Shown here: positions 8,848-16,547 of the stretch, in pieces | Position numbering within the stretch: the first letter of the stretch is position 1 | Layout of the letters: every line of letters starts with the position of its first letter | NCBI RefSeq assembly: GCF_030908625.1 | Contig: NZ_CP133133.1 | Span: 2,170,001 to 2,234,000, forward strand | DNA: 64,000 nucleotides | Source: Paludicola sp. MB14-C6 | GTDB lineage: Bacteria > Bacillota > Clostridia > Oscillospirales > Ruminococcaceae | Direction of reading: 5' to 3' | Translations under genes and position numbers: made by a program | The notes under the pieces: generated by a model | Told to the model about the DNA's origin: nothing | What the model saw: only the letters and a program-made list of their open reading frames with translations | The model's database searches: none

Positions 8848-9763
8848 TGATAGTAAAATTAACATTGGTGTGTTAAATGAAAGTGTGCAACAAAACCCAA
8901 AGCTAATAGTAGATTATGCTGAGCGTAATTATGATAAGCAGCTGCAGCTTGTTGCAGATAAAATTATAGAAAATGAAAAGGTATCTATTTTATTATTAGC
9001 AGGGCCTTCTGCGTCTTCTAAAACAACAACTGCTTATAAATTAAAGGATACGCTCCAAAATAAAGGGTTGAATGCTGTCGTTATTTCTTTGGATGATTTT
9101 TATATTGATCGTGATTGTTTACCAATATTAGAAGATGGATCTATTGATTATGAAACAATTGATACTCTTGATTTAAATAAATTATCGCAATGTTTTGGTG
9201 AGCTTTTTGAGAAGAATGTAAGTGAATTTCCTCTGTTTGAGTTTTCAACCGGAAGGCGAGCGTTAGAAACTCGAACAGTAAGTATTGATGACCATTCTTT
9301 AATAATCATCGAAGGTCTTCATGCATTAAATCCACGTATCATAAATGGATACGATAAAGCTAATTTCATGAAATTGTATATCAGTCCTAATTCTGATTAT
9401 GTAATGAATGATGAGCTGGTTTTATCTGCACGTGATGTGCGCCTAGTCAGAAGAATGATACGTGACCATTTTCATCGAGCAAGCTCGCTCCCAAAGACAT
9501 TGGAAATGTGGGAAAAAGTAATTGAAGCAGAGGTTGAGTGCATATTTCCTTTTAAAAACGAAGCCGATTATATGATTGATTCTACTATTATCTATGAACC
9601 GAATATTTATGTGAATTATCTGATAAAGTTAATAGAAGAGACTGAGATTCCGTCAACTTATCAAACAGAAATTTCAAGAGTGAAACGTGCTATTATGCCT
9701 TTTTATTCTTTGAATATGGACTATGTCCCAAGTAATACTGTTTTAAGAGAATTTTTGGATTAA
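8831..9763 (+). CDS. Uridine kinase-like nucleoside kinase
   Basis: A 310-residue P-loop kinase of the phosphoribulokinase/uridine kinase family. The Walker A is GPSASSKTTT near residue 60, followed by SLDDFYIDRD, a substrate-binding Asp motif, and IIEGLHALNP (Walker B-like). Many clostridial relatives carry an extra N-terminal TGS/threonyl-tRNA-synthetase-like domain of ~200 residues. Here only a short N-terminal stretch precedes the P-loop, so this is the short form. It overlaps hemZ by 17 bp. The nucleoside substrate is not readable from sequence. Confidence 0.82.
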   Translation: MKNSFNDSKINIGVLNESVQQNPKLIVDYAERNYDKQLQLVADKIIENEKVSILLLAGPSASSKTTTAYKLKDTLQNKGLNAVVISLDDFYIDRDCLPILEDGSIDYETIDTLDLNKLSQCFGELFEKNVSEFPLFEFSTGRRALETRTVSIDDHSLIIIEGLHALNPRIINGYDKANFMKLYISPNSDYVMNDELVLSARDVRLVRRMIRDHFHRASSLPKTLEMWEKVIEAEVECIFPFKNEADYMIDSTIIYEPNIYVNYLIKLIEETEIPSTYQTEISRVKRAIMPFYSLNMDYVPSNTVLREFLD

Positions 9764-9791
9764 GTATTTTTTTACGATTGTTAAAATTTAG

Positions 9792-9820
9792 TTGTAAAAA
9801 AAGAAAAATAGATATATAAT
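9792..9820 (+). promoter_or_regulatory. Promoter of the zinc-ribbon gene at 9966
   Basis: TTGTAA (9792-9797), a 17-bp spacer and TATAAT (9815-9820). The ~140-nt untranslated leader that would follow shows no structure I recognise. Confidence 0.6.
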
Positions 9821-9965
9821 ATAGTAAATGAAACGGGATTATACGTATTCCGATTATAAAACTTCGATAAATGTGAATCTGTAGCTTTGATATATAAGTT
9901 TTCATTCAGTTTATCAAAAAGGTTTAATAAGGAATTGGTATTACTCCCTTGAATGGAGGATCACA

Positions 9966-10352
9966 ATGAGTGCATTTGATACTTTTATGGATAAGGCAAA
10001 AGATGTTTATGACGTTGCGAGTAAAAAAACAGGTGAACTAGTTGAAGTTTCTAAATTAAAAATGGAATGTGTAAAGGTTAATAATGAAATTAAAAAGCTT
10101 TATGAAAAGCTTGGTAGCTGCGTTTATAGTATGATGAAAGCAAACTATGATAACAAAGATGTTGTAGATGGCTTAGTAGAAGAAATTGACGAAAACCTTG
10201 CTAAATTAAGTGTTTTAAATCAAAAATTAAGTGATATTAAAAACGTTGTTATTTGTAAGGCTTGTGGCGCAAAAAATCCGGAAGCAAACTATTTTTGTTC
10301 TAAATGCGGATCAAGAATTAAAAATGAGTTTAATAATGCAGATGTGCAATAA
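9966..10352 (+). CDS. Coiled-coil protein with a C-terminal zinc ribbon
   Basis: A 128-residue protein whose first ~90 residues are charged and helical (probable coiled coil). It ends in a zinc ribbon, CKACGAKNPEANYFCSKCG, with two CxxC pairs. There is no signal peptide or membrane segment. This architecture is common in Clostridia and its function is unknown. GGAGG precedes the ATG and it has its own promoter. It is followed by the metK promoter and riboswitch rather than an operon partner. Confidence 0.75.
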   Translation: MSAFDTFMDKAKDVYDVASKKTGELVEVSKLKMECVKVNNEIKKLYEKLGSCVYSMMKANYDNKDVVDGLVEEIDENLAKLSVLNQKLSDIKNVVICKACGAKNPEANYFCSKCGSRIKNEFNNADVQ

Positions 10353-10407
10353 GCATATCCAATAAATAATCCATTTTATACTATACTAAAATTATATATT
10401 TTAGATA

Positions 10408-10436
10408 TTGACAAAATAGCAATCAAGCGTTATAAT
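10408..10436 (+). promoter_or_regulatory. Promoter of the SAM riboswitch and metK transcript
   Basis: TTGACA (10408-10413), a 17-bp spacer and TATAAT (10431-10436): a consensus sigma-A promoter directly before the riboswitch. Confidence 0.85.
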
Positions 10437-10453
10437 TTTAAATACAATTAAAT

Positions 10454-10552
10454 ACCTTATCAAGAGTGATGGAGGGACTGGCCCGTTGAAATCCGGCAAC
10501 CTACTGTAAGAAGTAAGGTGCTAAATCCAGAGGAAAAAATCCGAAGATGAGG
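10454..10552 (+). promoter_or_regulatory. SAM-I (S-box) riboswitch
   Basis: The aptamer shows the S-box landmarks in order: the AGAGTGATGGAGGGACTGGC segment, TGAAATCCGGCAACC, GGTGCTAAATCC and a closing GATGAGG that pairs with CCTTATC at 10454 to form P1. A strong terminator hairpin follows before metK. In this class SAM binding stabilises P1 and favours termination, so metK should be shut off when SAM is plentiful. Confidence 0.95.
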
Positions 10553-10574
10553 TTTAAACTAAATAGTTTAAACA

Positions 10575-10605
10575 GCGTTCGGGTAACCGAACGCTTTTGT
10601 TTTTG
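10575..10605 (+). terminator. Regulated terminator of the SAM riboswitch
   Basis: GCGTTCGG (10575-10582) pairs with CCGAACGC (10587-10594), followed by a T-rich tract. Between aptamer and terminator lies the palindrome GTTTAAACT/AGTTTAAAC at about 10552-10573, which may belong to the alternative fold. Confidence 0.9.
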
Positions 10606-10626
10606 TAAAATCAAGGAGGAACGAAA

Positions 10627-11778
10627 ATGTCAAGATATTTATTTACATCTGAGAGTGTAACAGAAGGACATCCAGATAAAATCTGTGACCAAATTTCAGA
10701 CGCAGTTTTAGATGCAATTATTGCAGAAGATAAAAATGCTCGTGTAGCTTGCGAAACAATTGTAACAACAGGTATGGTTTTAGTAATGGGCGAAATTACG
10801 ACCAATTCCTATGTGGATATTCCTAAAATTGCTCGTGAAACAGTAAGAGAAATCGGCTATGATCGTGCGAAATTCGGCTTTGACTGCGATACTTGCAGCG
10901 TTTTATCAGTTATAGATGAGCAATCTGCTGATATTGCTATGGGAACAAACGATGAAGTTGGTGGAGCAGGCGACCAAGGTATGATGTTTGGCTATGCTTG
11001 TGATGAAACACCTGAATTAATGCCAATGCCAATTTCTTTAGCACACCAACTTTCAAAGAGATTAACGGAAGTTAGAAAAAATGGTACTTTAACTTATCTT
11101 CGTCCAGATGGTAAAACACAAGTAACCGTTGAATATGATGAAAACAATAAACCGGTTCGTATTGATACAGTTGTTATTTCCACACAACATGATAGCGAAG
11201 TTACTTTAGAAACTATTCGTAAAGATTTATTAGAATATGTTGTAAAACCAATTATTCCTGCTGAATTATTAGATGAAAACACAAAATATTTAATTAACCC
11301 AACCGGCCGTTTTGTTATCGGTGGACCACAAGGCGATAGCGGCTTAACAGGTCGTAAAATTATTGTTGATACTTACGGAGGATATGCTCGTCATGGTGGC
11401 GGAGCATTCAGCGGAAAAGATCCAACAAAAGTTGACAGAAGTGCAGCATACGCAGCTCGCTGGGTAGCAAAGAATATCGTGGCAGCAGGTCTTGCTTCTA
11501 AATGTGAAATCGAATTGGCTTATGCTATCGGTGTTGCAAAGCCTGTTTCTGTAATGGTTGATACATTCGGAACTGGTAAATATTCTAATGCAGAAATTGA
11601 AGCTGCAGTAAACAAAGTATTTGATTTAACACCAGCAAAAATTATTTCTGAATTAGGATTAAGAAACCCAATTTACAAGCAATTAGCAGCATACGGACAT
11701 ATGGGTAGAGAAGACCTAGGCATTCGTTGGGAACAAACAGATAAAGTTGACGCTTTACTTGCTTGTTTTAACAAATAA
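10627..11778 (+). CDS. metK: S-adenosylmethionine synthetase
   Basis: A 383-residue MetK (methionine + ATP to SAM). The signatures are [16 protein letters not shown] at the N-terminus, [12 protein letters not shown] and [16 protein letters not shown]. Length is normal and no active-site residue appears missing. GGAGG sits before the ATG. It is controlled by the SAM-I riboswitch immediately upstream, which closes a feedback loop on its own product. It is monocistronic; a structured RNA candidate follows. Confidence 0.97.
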   Translation: MSRYLFTSESVTEGHPDKICDQISDAVLDAIIAEDKNARVACETIVTTGMVLVMGEITTNSYVDIPKIARETVREIGYDRAKFGFDCDTCSVLSVIDEQSADIAMGTNDEVGGAGDQGMMFGYACDETPELMPMPISLAHQLSKRLTEVRKNGTLTYLRPDGKTQVTVEYDENNKPVRIDTVVISTQHDSEVTLETIRKDLLEYVVKPIIPAELLDENTKYLINPTGRFVIGGPQGDSGLTGRKIIVDTYGGYARHGGGAFSGKDPTKVDRSAAYAARWVAKNIVAAGLASKCEIELAYAIGVAKPVSVMVDTFGTGKYSNAEIEAAVNKVFDLTPAKIISELGLRNPIYKQLAAYGHMGREDLGIRWEQTDKVDALLACFNK

Positions 11779-11781
11779 AGT

Positions 11782-11937
11782 TTGCATTTTATAATTATTA
11801 AGAATATAATAATATTACCGTAAACGGTAGCGGACCTCTGCTTAGTGAGGGTGTGCAACATTATAAGTCCGTTTGTCAGTAGTACGTTTTAAAAACTGTC
11901 ACAAAGAGCCTCTGCATTATTGCAGAGGCTTTTCTTG
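11782..11937 (+). ncRNA. Candidate free-standing structured RNA with its own promoter and terminator
   Basis: Directly after metK there is a promoter TTGCAT (11782-11787), 17-bp spacer, TATAAT (11805-11810). The expected ~120-nt transcript contains a TACCG/CGGTA hairpin (11816-11829) and a CGGAC/GTCCG stem (11831-11835 with 11867-11871) enclosing CCTC/GAGG. A strong terminator, GCCTCTGC/GCAGAGGC (11908-11929) with a T-rich tail, ends it. No open frame fits and the next gene is on the other strand. I do not recognise the family; it does not show the 6S, SRP, tmRNA or RNase P signatures I know. Confidence 0.6.
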
Positions 11938-12037
11938 TTGCATCAAAAACCACCCGTCCAACTGTGCCGGTGGTTTGGAGAAAGCTTTAGCGTTGCGAAT
12001 GAAATGAAAACTCCTTTTGTTGTATAAAATTTTCAAT

Positions 12038-12480
12038 TTAATTATATCTATTTTCATAAATGTCAAAAAAAGCTGTAATTTCATGACACTGTTTTTTTAT
12101 ATCTTGATTAGTTGTTGTAGTTTGCCATGCATACGTTCCGTATTGTTTAAAATTACTTTTGGTAATTGGTTTTAATTTAAACTCATTTTTTGTTTGTTCA
12201 AAACCTTTTGCAAAATCTTTTTTTGCTTGCTTAAAAGCAGCATCCTGATTTTAAATATAGGTTTTCCGTCTTTATTAATACCAATATCATATGCAGTTAT
12301 TTCATTATGAATAAAATCTCCACCTAATTTGTCTATATCTTTATATTCACCGATAACTTTTGCTGAATTTGAACTGCAAGCAAATACAAATAATAATATA
12401 AAGGAAAAAGAAAATATTATAAAATACTTATGCATTAACTTATTTTTAGCTTCTACATAATCGTGCATAAATTTTTTCAC
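12038..12480 (-). pseudogene. Frameshifted lipoprotein gene
   Basis: The 5' part encodes a lipoprotein-like start (hydrophobic ILLFVFACSS, lipobox cysteine) and reads to a stop near 12172. In another frame the coding sense continues seamlessly from about 12250 (QDAAFKQAKKDFAKGFEQ) to a stop at 12038. A one-base shift close to 12241-12256 therefore splits one gene. The combined product would be a ~145-residue secreted lipoprotein of unknown function. It could also be a base-calling error. The start is uncertain (GTG at 12480 or ATG at 12435). Confidence 0.65.
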
Positions 12481-12644
12481 GATAAAATCCCCATTCTTTT
12501 AATTTCATTTTGGTTAATGTATAAAAAATTAGATTAACGGACTCAATATTCTTTTTTTTGTACTGCAACAATTCCTCGCAATTCTTGCTCGATATTGCTA
12601 TAGCTTTCAGTAGGCTGTTTTCCAGTGGCTAAGCGGGCGGATCT

Positions 12645-12806
12645 TTATTTATTTTTATATTCTTGTAATTGAAAATCGGTCAACTTGTTTTTCTTGACTA
12701 GATATCGAATCAGTAATACAAGAGCAAAAACGATTGCACCTAAAAGAGCAAAATTTAAAATAGTTGATAATATACTCAAGATATCTAAATAGTACATATG
12801 ATCCAT
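12645..12806 (-). CDS. One-helix membrane peptide, copy 1 of 3
   Basis: 53 residues: a single hydrophobic helix (ILNFALLGAIVFALVLLIRY), then a basic patch and the tail LTDFQLQEYKNK. The start at 12806 is chosen because AAAGGGAAAG lies ~8 nt upstream. Two paralogues follow at 12862-13041 and 13065-13238 on the same strand with the same LLIRYL...LQLQEYKNK signature. Function unknown; the family resembles other short single-span Firmicutes peptides. Confidence 0.65.
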   Translation of the reverse strand: MDHMYYLDILSILSTILNFALLGAIVFALVLLIRYLVKKNKLTDFQLQEYKNK

Positions 12807-12861
12807 TTGAAGCTTTCCCTTTCTTTTCAACATGATTATAATCTTATTATTTAGTAGTTTA

Positions 12862-13041
12862 CTATTGTTTATTACAATTATCCTTATTTTTATATTCTTG
12901 TAGTTGTAGTTCAGTCAGCCTAATTTTTTTAAATAAATATCGAATCAACAATATTAGAGCGAAAATAATTAAACCGAAGAACGTTAAACTGATTAGAATT
13001 GAAATTATTCCAAACCCGCTTATAGATAATGAAGAATCCAT
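12862..13041 (-). CDS. One-helix membrane peptide, copy 2 of 3
   Basis: 59 residues, MDSSLSISGFG..., with one long hydrophobic helix ending in ALILLIRYLFKK and the shared tail LTELQLQEYKNK followed by DNCNKQ. GGAGT lies before the ATG. The C-terminal half is close to copies 1 and 3 while the N-terminal half differs, which suggests selection on the helix end and tail. Function unknown. Confidence 0.65.
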   Translation of the reverse strand: MDSSLSISGFGIISILISLTFFGLIIFALILLIRYLFKKIRLTELQLQEYKNKDNCNKQ

Positions 13042-13064
13042 TTGCAGTAACTCCTTTGCAATTA

Positions 13065-13238
13065 TTACAGAGGTTTTTCATCCTTATTTTTATATTCTTG
13101 TAGTTGTAAATCGGTCAATTTATTTTTCTTGACTAGATATCGAATCAGTAATACAAGAGCAAGAACGATGGCTGCGAAAAAAGCTAATGAAATTACAATA
13201 GATATAAGTTGTAGTATAACAGGAAAAATGGATGTCAT
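13065..13238 (-). CDS. One-helix membrane peptide, copy 3 of 3
   Basis: 57 residues, MTSIFPVILQ..., one hydrophobic helix ending in ALVLLIRYLVKK and tail LTDLQLQEYKNKDEKPL. GGAGTGACT precedes the ATG. This is probably the first gene of the three-copy set, since transcription runs leftward. The DNA of the tail is nearly identical to copy 1, indicating recent tandem duplication. Confidence 0.65.
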   Translation of the reverse strand: MTSIFPVILQLISIVISLAFFAAIVLALVLLIRYLVKKNKLTDLQLQEYKNKDEKPL

Positions 13239-13364
13239 TGCGTAGTCACTCCTTTATGGTTATTAAGTTTATTATAATCCATAAAATTGTTAAGGTAAAT
13301 ACCAATATTTACAATATTGCTTTGGTGTGGTAAAATAATATTAAAATTGATAAGAGGTGTAACT

Positions 13365-14186
13365 ATGACTGACTTTCAAAAGATTGAACACTATTACTCC
13401 GTATTTGACGAAAAAAATCGTACAGTAGATTCGTGTGGTAAATTAGAATTTATGATTTCTATGGATCTATTAAAAAAGCTCCTTCCAACAAATGCAGAAA
13501 TATTGGATTTAGGTGGTGGGGCAGGGGTATATACTGTTCCACTTGCAAAATCAGGTTATATAATGCATTTAGCAGATTTATCTGAATCATTATTAAATCA
13601 AGCAAAAGAAGCAATAGAAAAAGAAGGGCTAACAAATGTAAAGACAATTCAAAAGGTGAATGCGATTGATTTATCTTTATATGATAATAATCAATTTGAT
13701 GTAGTAATTCTTTTTGGACCACTTTATCATTTGTTAGAAGAAGCAGAACGCAATCAATGTATAAGTGAGGTAGCAAGAGTATTAAAGCCAAACGGACTAG
13801 TTTTTGCAAGTTTTATTCCCTACTATTCTGGCTCAATTGGAATTGTGGATAGATTGTTGTTTAATCCTACTCAAGTTGACTTACATAATCTAAGCAAAGT
13901 GTTTTTAGAAGGCAAGTTTCAAAATAATGCAATGGTAGGCTTTCAAGAGGGCTATTACCCTCATCACGAAGAAATACAAGAACTGTTTAATGAGCATGGG
14001 TTTGAAGAAATATTATTGCGTTCAATAAGAAGTTTTGGATATAACAGAGAGAAAGAAATTCTGCAATTAAAAGAAACAAATCCCCAGTTATTTTCCGCTT
14101 TAATGGATTTAATTAACCTAACAGCAACTGATAAATATATGCTAGAAACTTGTGCCCACGCAATGTATGTTGGAAAATTAAAATAA
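13365..14186 (+). CDS. Class I SAM-dependent methyltransferase
   Basis: 273 residues. The Rossmann motif I appears as ILDLGGGAGVYTVPLA around residue 47, followed by an acidic loop (LADLSESLL) and a motif-IV-like FDVVILFGPLYHL. This is a Methyltransf_11/25-type small-molecule methyltransferase; the substrate is unknown. The ATG at 13365 follows AGAGGTG; an upstream in-frame start at 13317 lacks a ribosome binding site. It is followed 14 bp later by a small membrane protein, probably in the same transcript. Confidence 0.85.
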   Translation: MTDFQKIEHYYSVFDEKNRTVDSCGKLEFMISMDLLKKLLPTNAEILDLGGGAGVYTVPLAKSGYIMHLADLSESLLNQAKEAIEKEGLTNVKTIQKVNAIDLSLYDNNQFDVVILFGPLYHLLEEAERNQCISEVARVLKPNGLVFASFIPYYSGSIGIVDRLLFNPTQVDLHNLSKVFLEGKFQNNAMVGFQEGYYPHHEEIQELFNEHGFEEILLRSIRSFGYNREKEILQLKETNPQLFSALMDLINLTATDKYMLETCAHAMYVGKLK

Positions 14187-14200
14187 GAAAGGTTGATTTA

Positions 14201-14554
14201 ATGGATTCTTTTTATTGGCTTTTTCCTTTTGTAGGGTTAGCAGTTGGATTACTTTGTAGATTTTCTTTTCAATTAAATAAGATTGAAAGAAAAATAAATA
14301 TGATTCAAGGTGATTCATTATCCAAACCATCAGCCCAATTACAAAGGTTAAAAGGGGAATGTTGTTGGCTGACGATATATAATGAGCAAAATGAATTTAC
14401 GTTTAGTAAAAATTATTTTTGCTATATTCTCGATTGCGATGAAACATTCGTGCATGTACTTTGGAATTACAAGAATAGCACTGTTGATATGATGGTTCGA
14501 GTAAGCGATATTATTCGCATACATATCTCTTCACAAAAAAATACTAACCAGTAA
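14201..14554 (+). CDS. Small membrane-anchored protein of unknown function
   Basis: 117 residues: an N-terminal membrane helix (FYWLFPFVGLAVGLLC) followed by a ~90-residue soluble domain rich in beta-prone sequence with several cysteines. The start at 14201 follows GAAAGG. I do not recognise the family. Its downstream terminator is the site where the IS1182-type element inserted, so the 3' end of this gene overlaps the transposase reading frame on the other strand. Confidence 0.6.
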   Translation: MDSFYWLFPFVGLAVGLLCRFSFQLNKIERKINMIQGDSLSKPSAQLQRLKGECCWLTIYNEQNEFTFSKNYFCYILDCDETFVHVLWNYKNSTVDMMVRVSDIIRIHISSQKNTNQ

Positions 14555-16036
14555 ATAAATACAAACCCTCGCATTGTTTATGCGAGGGTTTGTCCAGTCT
14601 GAAGAAAAAGCCCGATTTTGGCGTAACCAAAGTCGGGCTTTTGAATATATGGTTGAAAATTTGAAAAAAGTGGAAAGGATACAAAAAGGAGAGTTCACCC
14701 TCCACTTATGTATTGCCAGCTTTTTAAGGTTCATGCACGCAAATTTAAGCCTAACCCAGTTTGTTACTTGGGCAAGACCTCGATAAGGTGTATAACGCAT
14801 TGCGTATTTTTCTTTCGCATCAGCAAAAACTCGCTCAATCGTTTCTTTTCGCTGTGCATAAAGATCTTTGTATTTTATTGCATAACGAATATCTGAAACT
14901 TGCTCTAAGTACTCATGCCAAACATGAACTGTGTATTGTTTCTGGAATTCTTTACTTTCAGTGCATTTGTAACGAAACCCACAGATTTTACAGTCGTTTG
15001 GATTGCTTTTAAATTCTTTGTATCCTTCTCTATTCGTGGTGGAATAGTGTAAAACTTTATTGTTTGGACATACTACACAGTCAAAATATTCATCATATGA
15101 AAAATCATATTTCTTAAAAAAGCCTTGTTTTGTCATTGGTCTACGATATGGTACTAATAAATCTTTTCCATCATCTATAAGTCTTTTTGCAATATAGGGA
15201 GTATTGTAGGCACTATCTGCCACTATTGTTTGGATTTCGGGGTGGTTTTCTTTTAATTTATCATACAAATCATCGAATGCTACGCTGTCATGTACATTGC
15301 CTGCTGTTACATGAACATCTACAATGTAGCCTTTTTTGTCACAAGCTGTATGTGCTTCATAAGCAAGGCATTTCTTATGCTCTCCTTTATGAAATACACC
15401 GCTTTCAGGGTCAGTGGTTGATTCATTGATGATTTTTTCTTCTATTTTAGGTGGCTTTGTATCGTCAAATGGCTTTTTTTTATGTTCTTCTCTATCTTTA
15501 TTGATTTCGTCCATTAGTTGTTTCTCATAATGTTTTGCTGCTACGGGGATTGATTTCTTTACAACCTTTTTTATATTTGCATTTGCTTTTATATGGGTTC
15601 CATCTACAAATACCACCTCTGGGTCAAGATATCCCATATCATTGATTTCATTCAATATCCAGTTGAAAATGCATGCAATAGTATTCTCGTTAAATCTATG
15701 TTTAAAGGCATAACTTATTGTTGTAAAGTGAGGTATTTGTTCTGTCATTAAATATCCTAAAAACCAACGATATGCACAGTTCATTTGTACTTCTTCTACC
15801 AATTTGCGCAACGAACTTATTCCATACAAATGTTGTATTAAGACCATTTTGATTAGTACTACTGGGTCTATGCTTGGTCTTCCATTATCTTTACAATACA
15901 AATCCTCTACGAAATCATATATATGACAGAAATCCACTGCACTATCTATTTTTCTAAGCAAATGTTCTGCTGGAATAAATTCTTCTAAGCACAAAAACTC
16001 TACTTGTGTTCGGTCTTTTTTAGCTTTAACTAACAT
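14531..16036 (-). CDS. IS1182-family DDE transposase
   Basis: 501 residues on the minus strand with the IS1182/IS5-like plan: an N-terminal domain, then the DDE triad. The catalytic candidates are VFVDGTHIKANAN (first Asp), IVADSAYNT (second Asp) and ETIERVFADAKEKY (Glu). A Cys-rich insertion lies between. AGGGTGATTAA precedes the ATG. The frame has no stop inside the element: it runs through the terminal repeat and target duplication and stops at 14531 in host DNA, so about the last 20 residues are host-derived. The catalytic core appears intact. Confidence 0.9.
   Translation of the reverse strand: MLVKAKKDRTQVEFLCLEEFIPAEHLLRKIDSAVDFCHIYDFVEDLYCKDNGRPSIDPVVLIKMVLIQHLYGISSLRKLVEEVQMNCAYRWFLGYLMTEQIPHFTTISYAFKHRFNENTIACIFNWILNEINDMGYLDPEVVFVDGTHIKANANIKKVVKKSIPVAAKHYEKQLMDEINKDREEHKKKPFDDTKPPKIEEKIINESTTDPESGVFHKGEHKKCLAYEAHTACDKKGYIVDVHVTAGNVHDSVAFDDLYDKLKENHPEIQTIVADSAYNTPYIAKRLIDDGKDLLVPYRRPMTKQGFFKKYDFSYDEYFDCVVCPNNKVLHYSTTNREGYKEFKSNPNDCKICGFRYKCTESKEFQKQYTVHVWHEYLEQVSDIRYAIKYKDLYAQRKETIERVFADAKEKYAMRYTPYRGLAQVTNWVRLKFACMNLKKLAIHKWRVNSPFCILSTFFKFSTIYSKARLWLRQNRAFSSDWTNPRINNARVCIYLLVSIFL
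14560..14594. repeat. Target-site duplication of the IS, left copy (35 bp)
   Basis: This sequence is identical to 16120-16154. It is a palindrome (ACAAACCCTCGCA with TGCGAGGGTTTGT) that was the transcription terminator of the gene ending at 14554. Insertion into a palindrome and a long duplication both fit the IS1182 family. Confidence 0.9.
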
Positions 16037-16119
16037 TTAATCACCCTATTTAATTATACCATTTTTCGCGTCAAAAGTCCCCTAAATCATCGAATTTAGG
16101 AGACTTTTTCTACAAGCTG
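14595..16119 (-). mobile_element. Complete IS1182-family insertion sequence, 1,525 bp
   Basis: The ends are set by imperfect inverted repeats, CAGTCTGAAGAAAAAGCC on the left and CAGCTTGTAGAAAAAGTC on the right (14 of 18 identical), immediately inside a 35-bp direct repeat. Each end also holds a hairpin, AAGCCCGA...TCGGGCTT on the left and an AAAAGTC...GACTTTT palindrome on the right, which probably insulates the transposase from host transcription. It is a single intact copy. Confidence 0.9.
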
Positions 16120-16154
16120 TACAAACCCTCGCATTGTTTATGCGAGGGTTTGTC
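16120..16154. repeat. Target-site duplication of the IS, right copy (35 bp)
   Basis: The right copy of the duplicated terminator hairpin, identical to 14560-14594. The perfect identity of the two copies suggests a recent insertion. Confidence 0.9.
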
Positions 16155-16194
16155 TATGGAGGATTGGATTATAAATATGAATTTGTAGGAGTTG

Positions 16195-16533
16195 CTATCG
16201 ACTAAATAACAATTTTGATATGCTATATTGGTTCAGCCAAACAATAGTAAAAACAAGGAGTAAGTAAAGTAAAACCAACATGAGCGGTAAATGATTATCT
16301 ATTGCGAAATAAAAGCCACCCATACCATAGATTATGATAATCACATACCATTGCTTGATTAAATATGTTAAGGCACCGGCTATAATAATGCTGAACGGTA
16401 GGGAGTATAGCATATGATATCGTATTGAATTTCGATCAGGCAAATGAATGAAAACCAAAACGAGATAAAGCACAAATAAAAATGCTGTAATTATAGGAGC
16501 GCTATAATATATCGTTCTTTTTTTAGTATGCAT
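16195..16533 (-). CDS. Small polytopic membrane protein
   Basis: 112 residues with three or four hydrophobic helices and little else. The start at 16533 is chosen because GAGG lies 6 nt upstream, while the ATG at 16539 directly abuts it. It is the last gene of a leftward operon behind the DUF4153 protein, 14 bp away. Family not recognised. Confidence 0.6.
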   Translation of the reverse strand: MHTKKRTIYYSAPIITAFLFVLYLVLVFIHLPDRNSIRYHMLYSLPFSIIIAGALTYLIKQWYVIIIIYGMGGFYFAIDNHLPLMLVLLYLLLVFTIVWLNQYSISKLLFSR

Positions 16534-16547
16534 ATCCATCCTCGACT

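Noticed and set aside
11816..11937. 6S RNA, SRP RNA or tmRNA
   Set aside because: Too short for 6S or tmRNA, and the SRP GGUCAGG...GGAAG...AGCAGCC signature is missing.
13459..13809. Leucine-rich 116-residue frame on the minus strand
   Set aside because: It lies wholly antisense to the methyltransferase gene, lacks a ribosome binding site and has composition typical of an antisense shadow.
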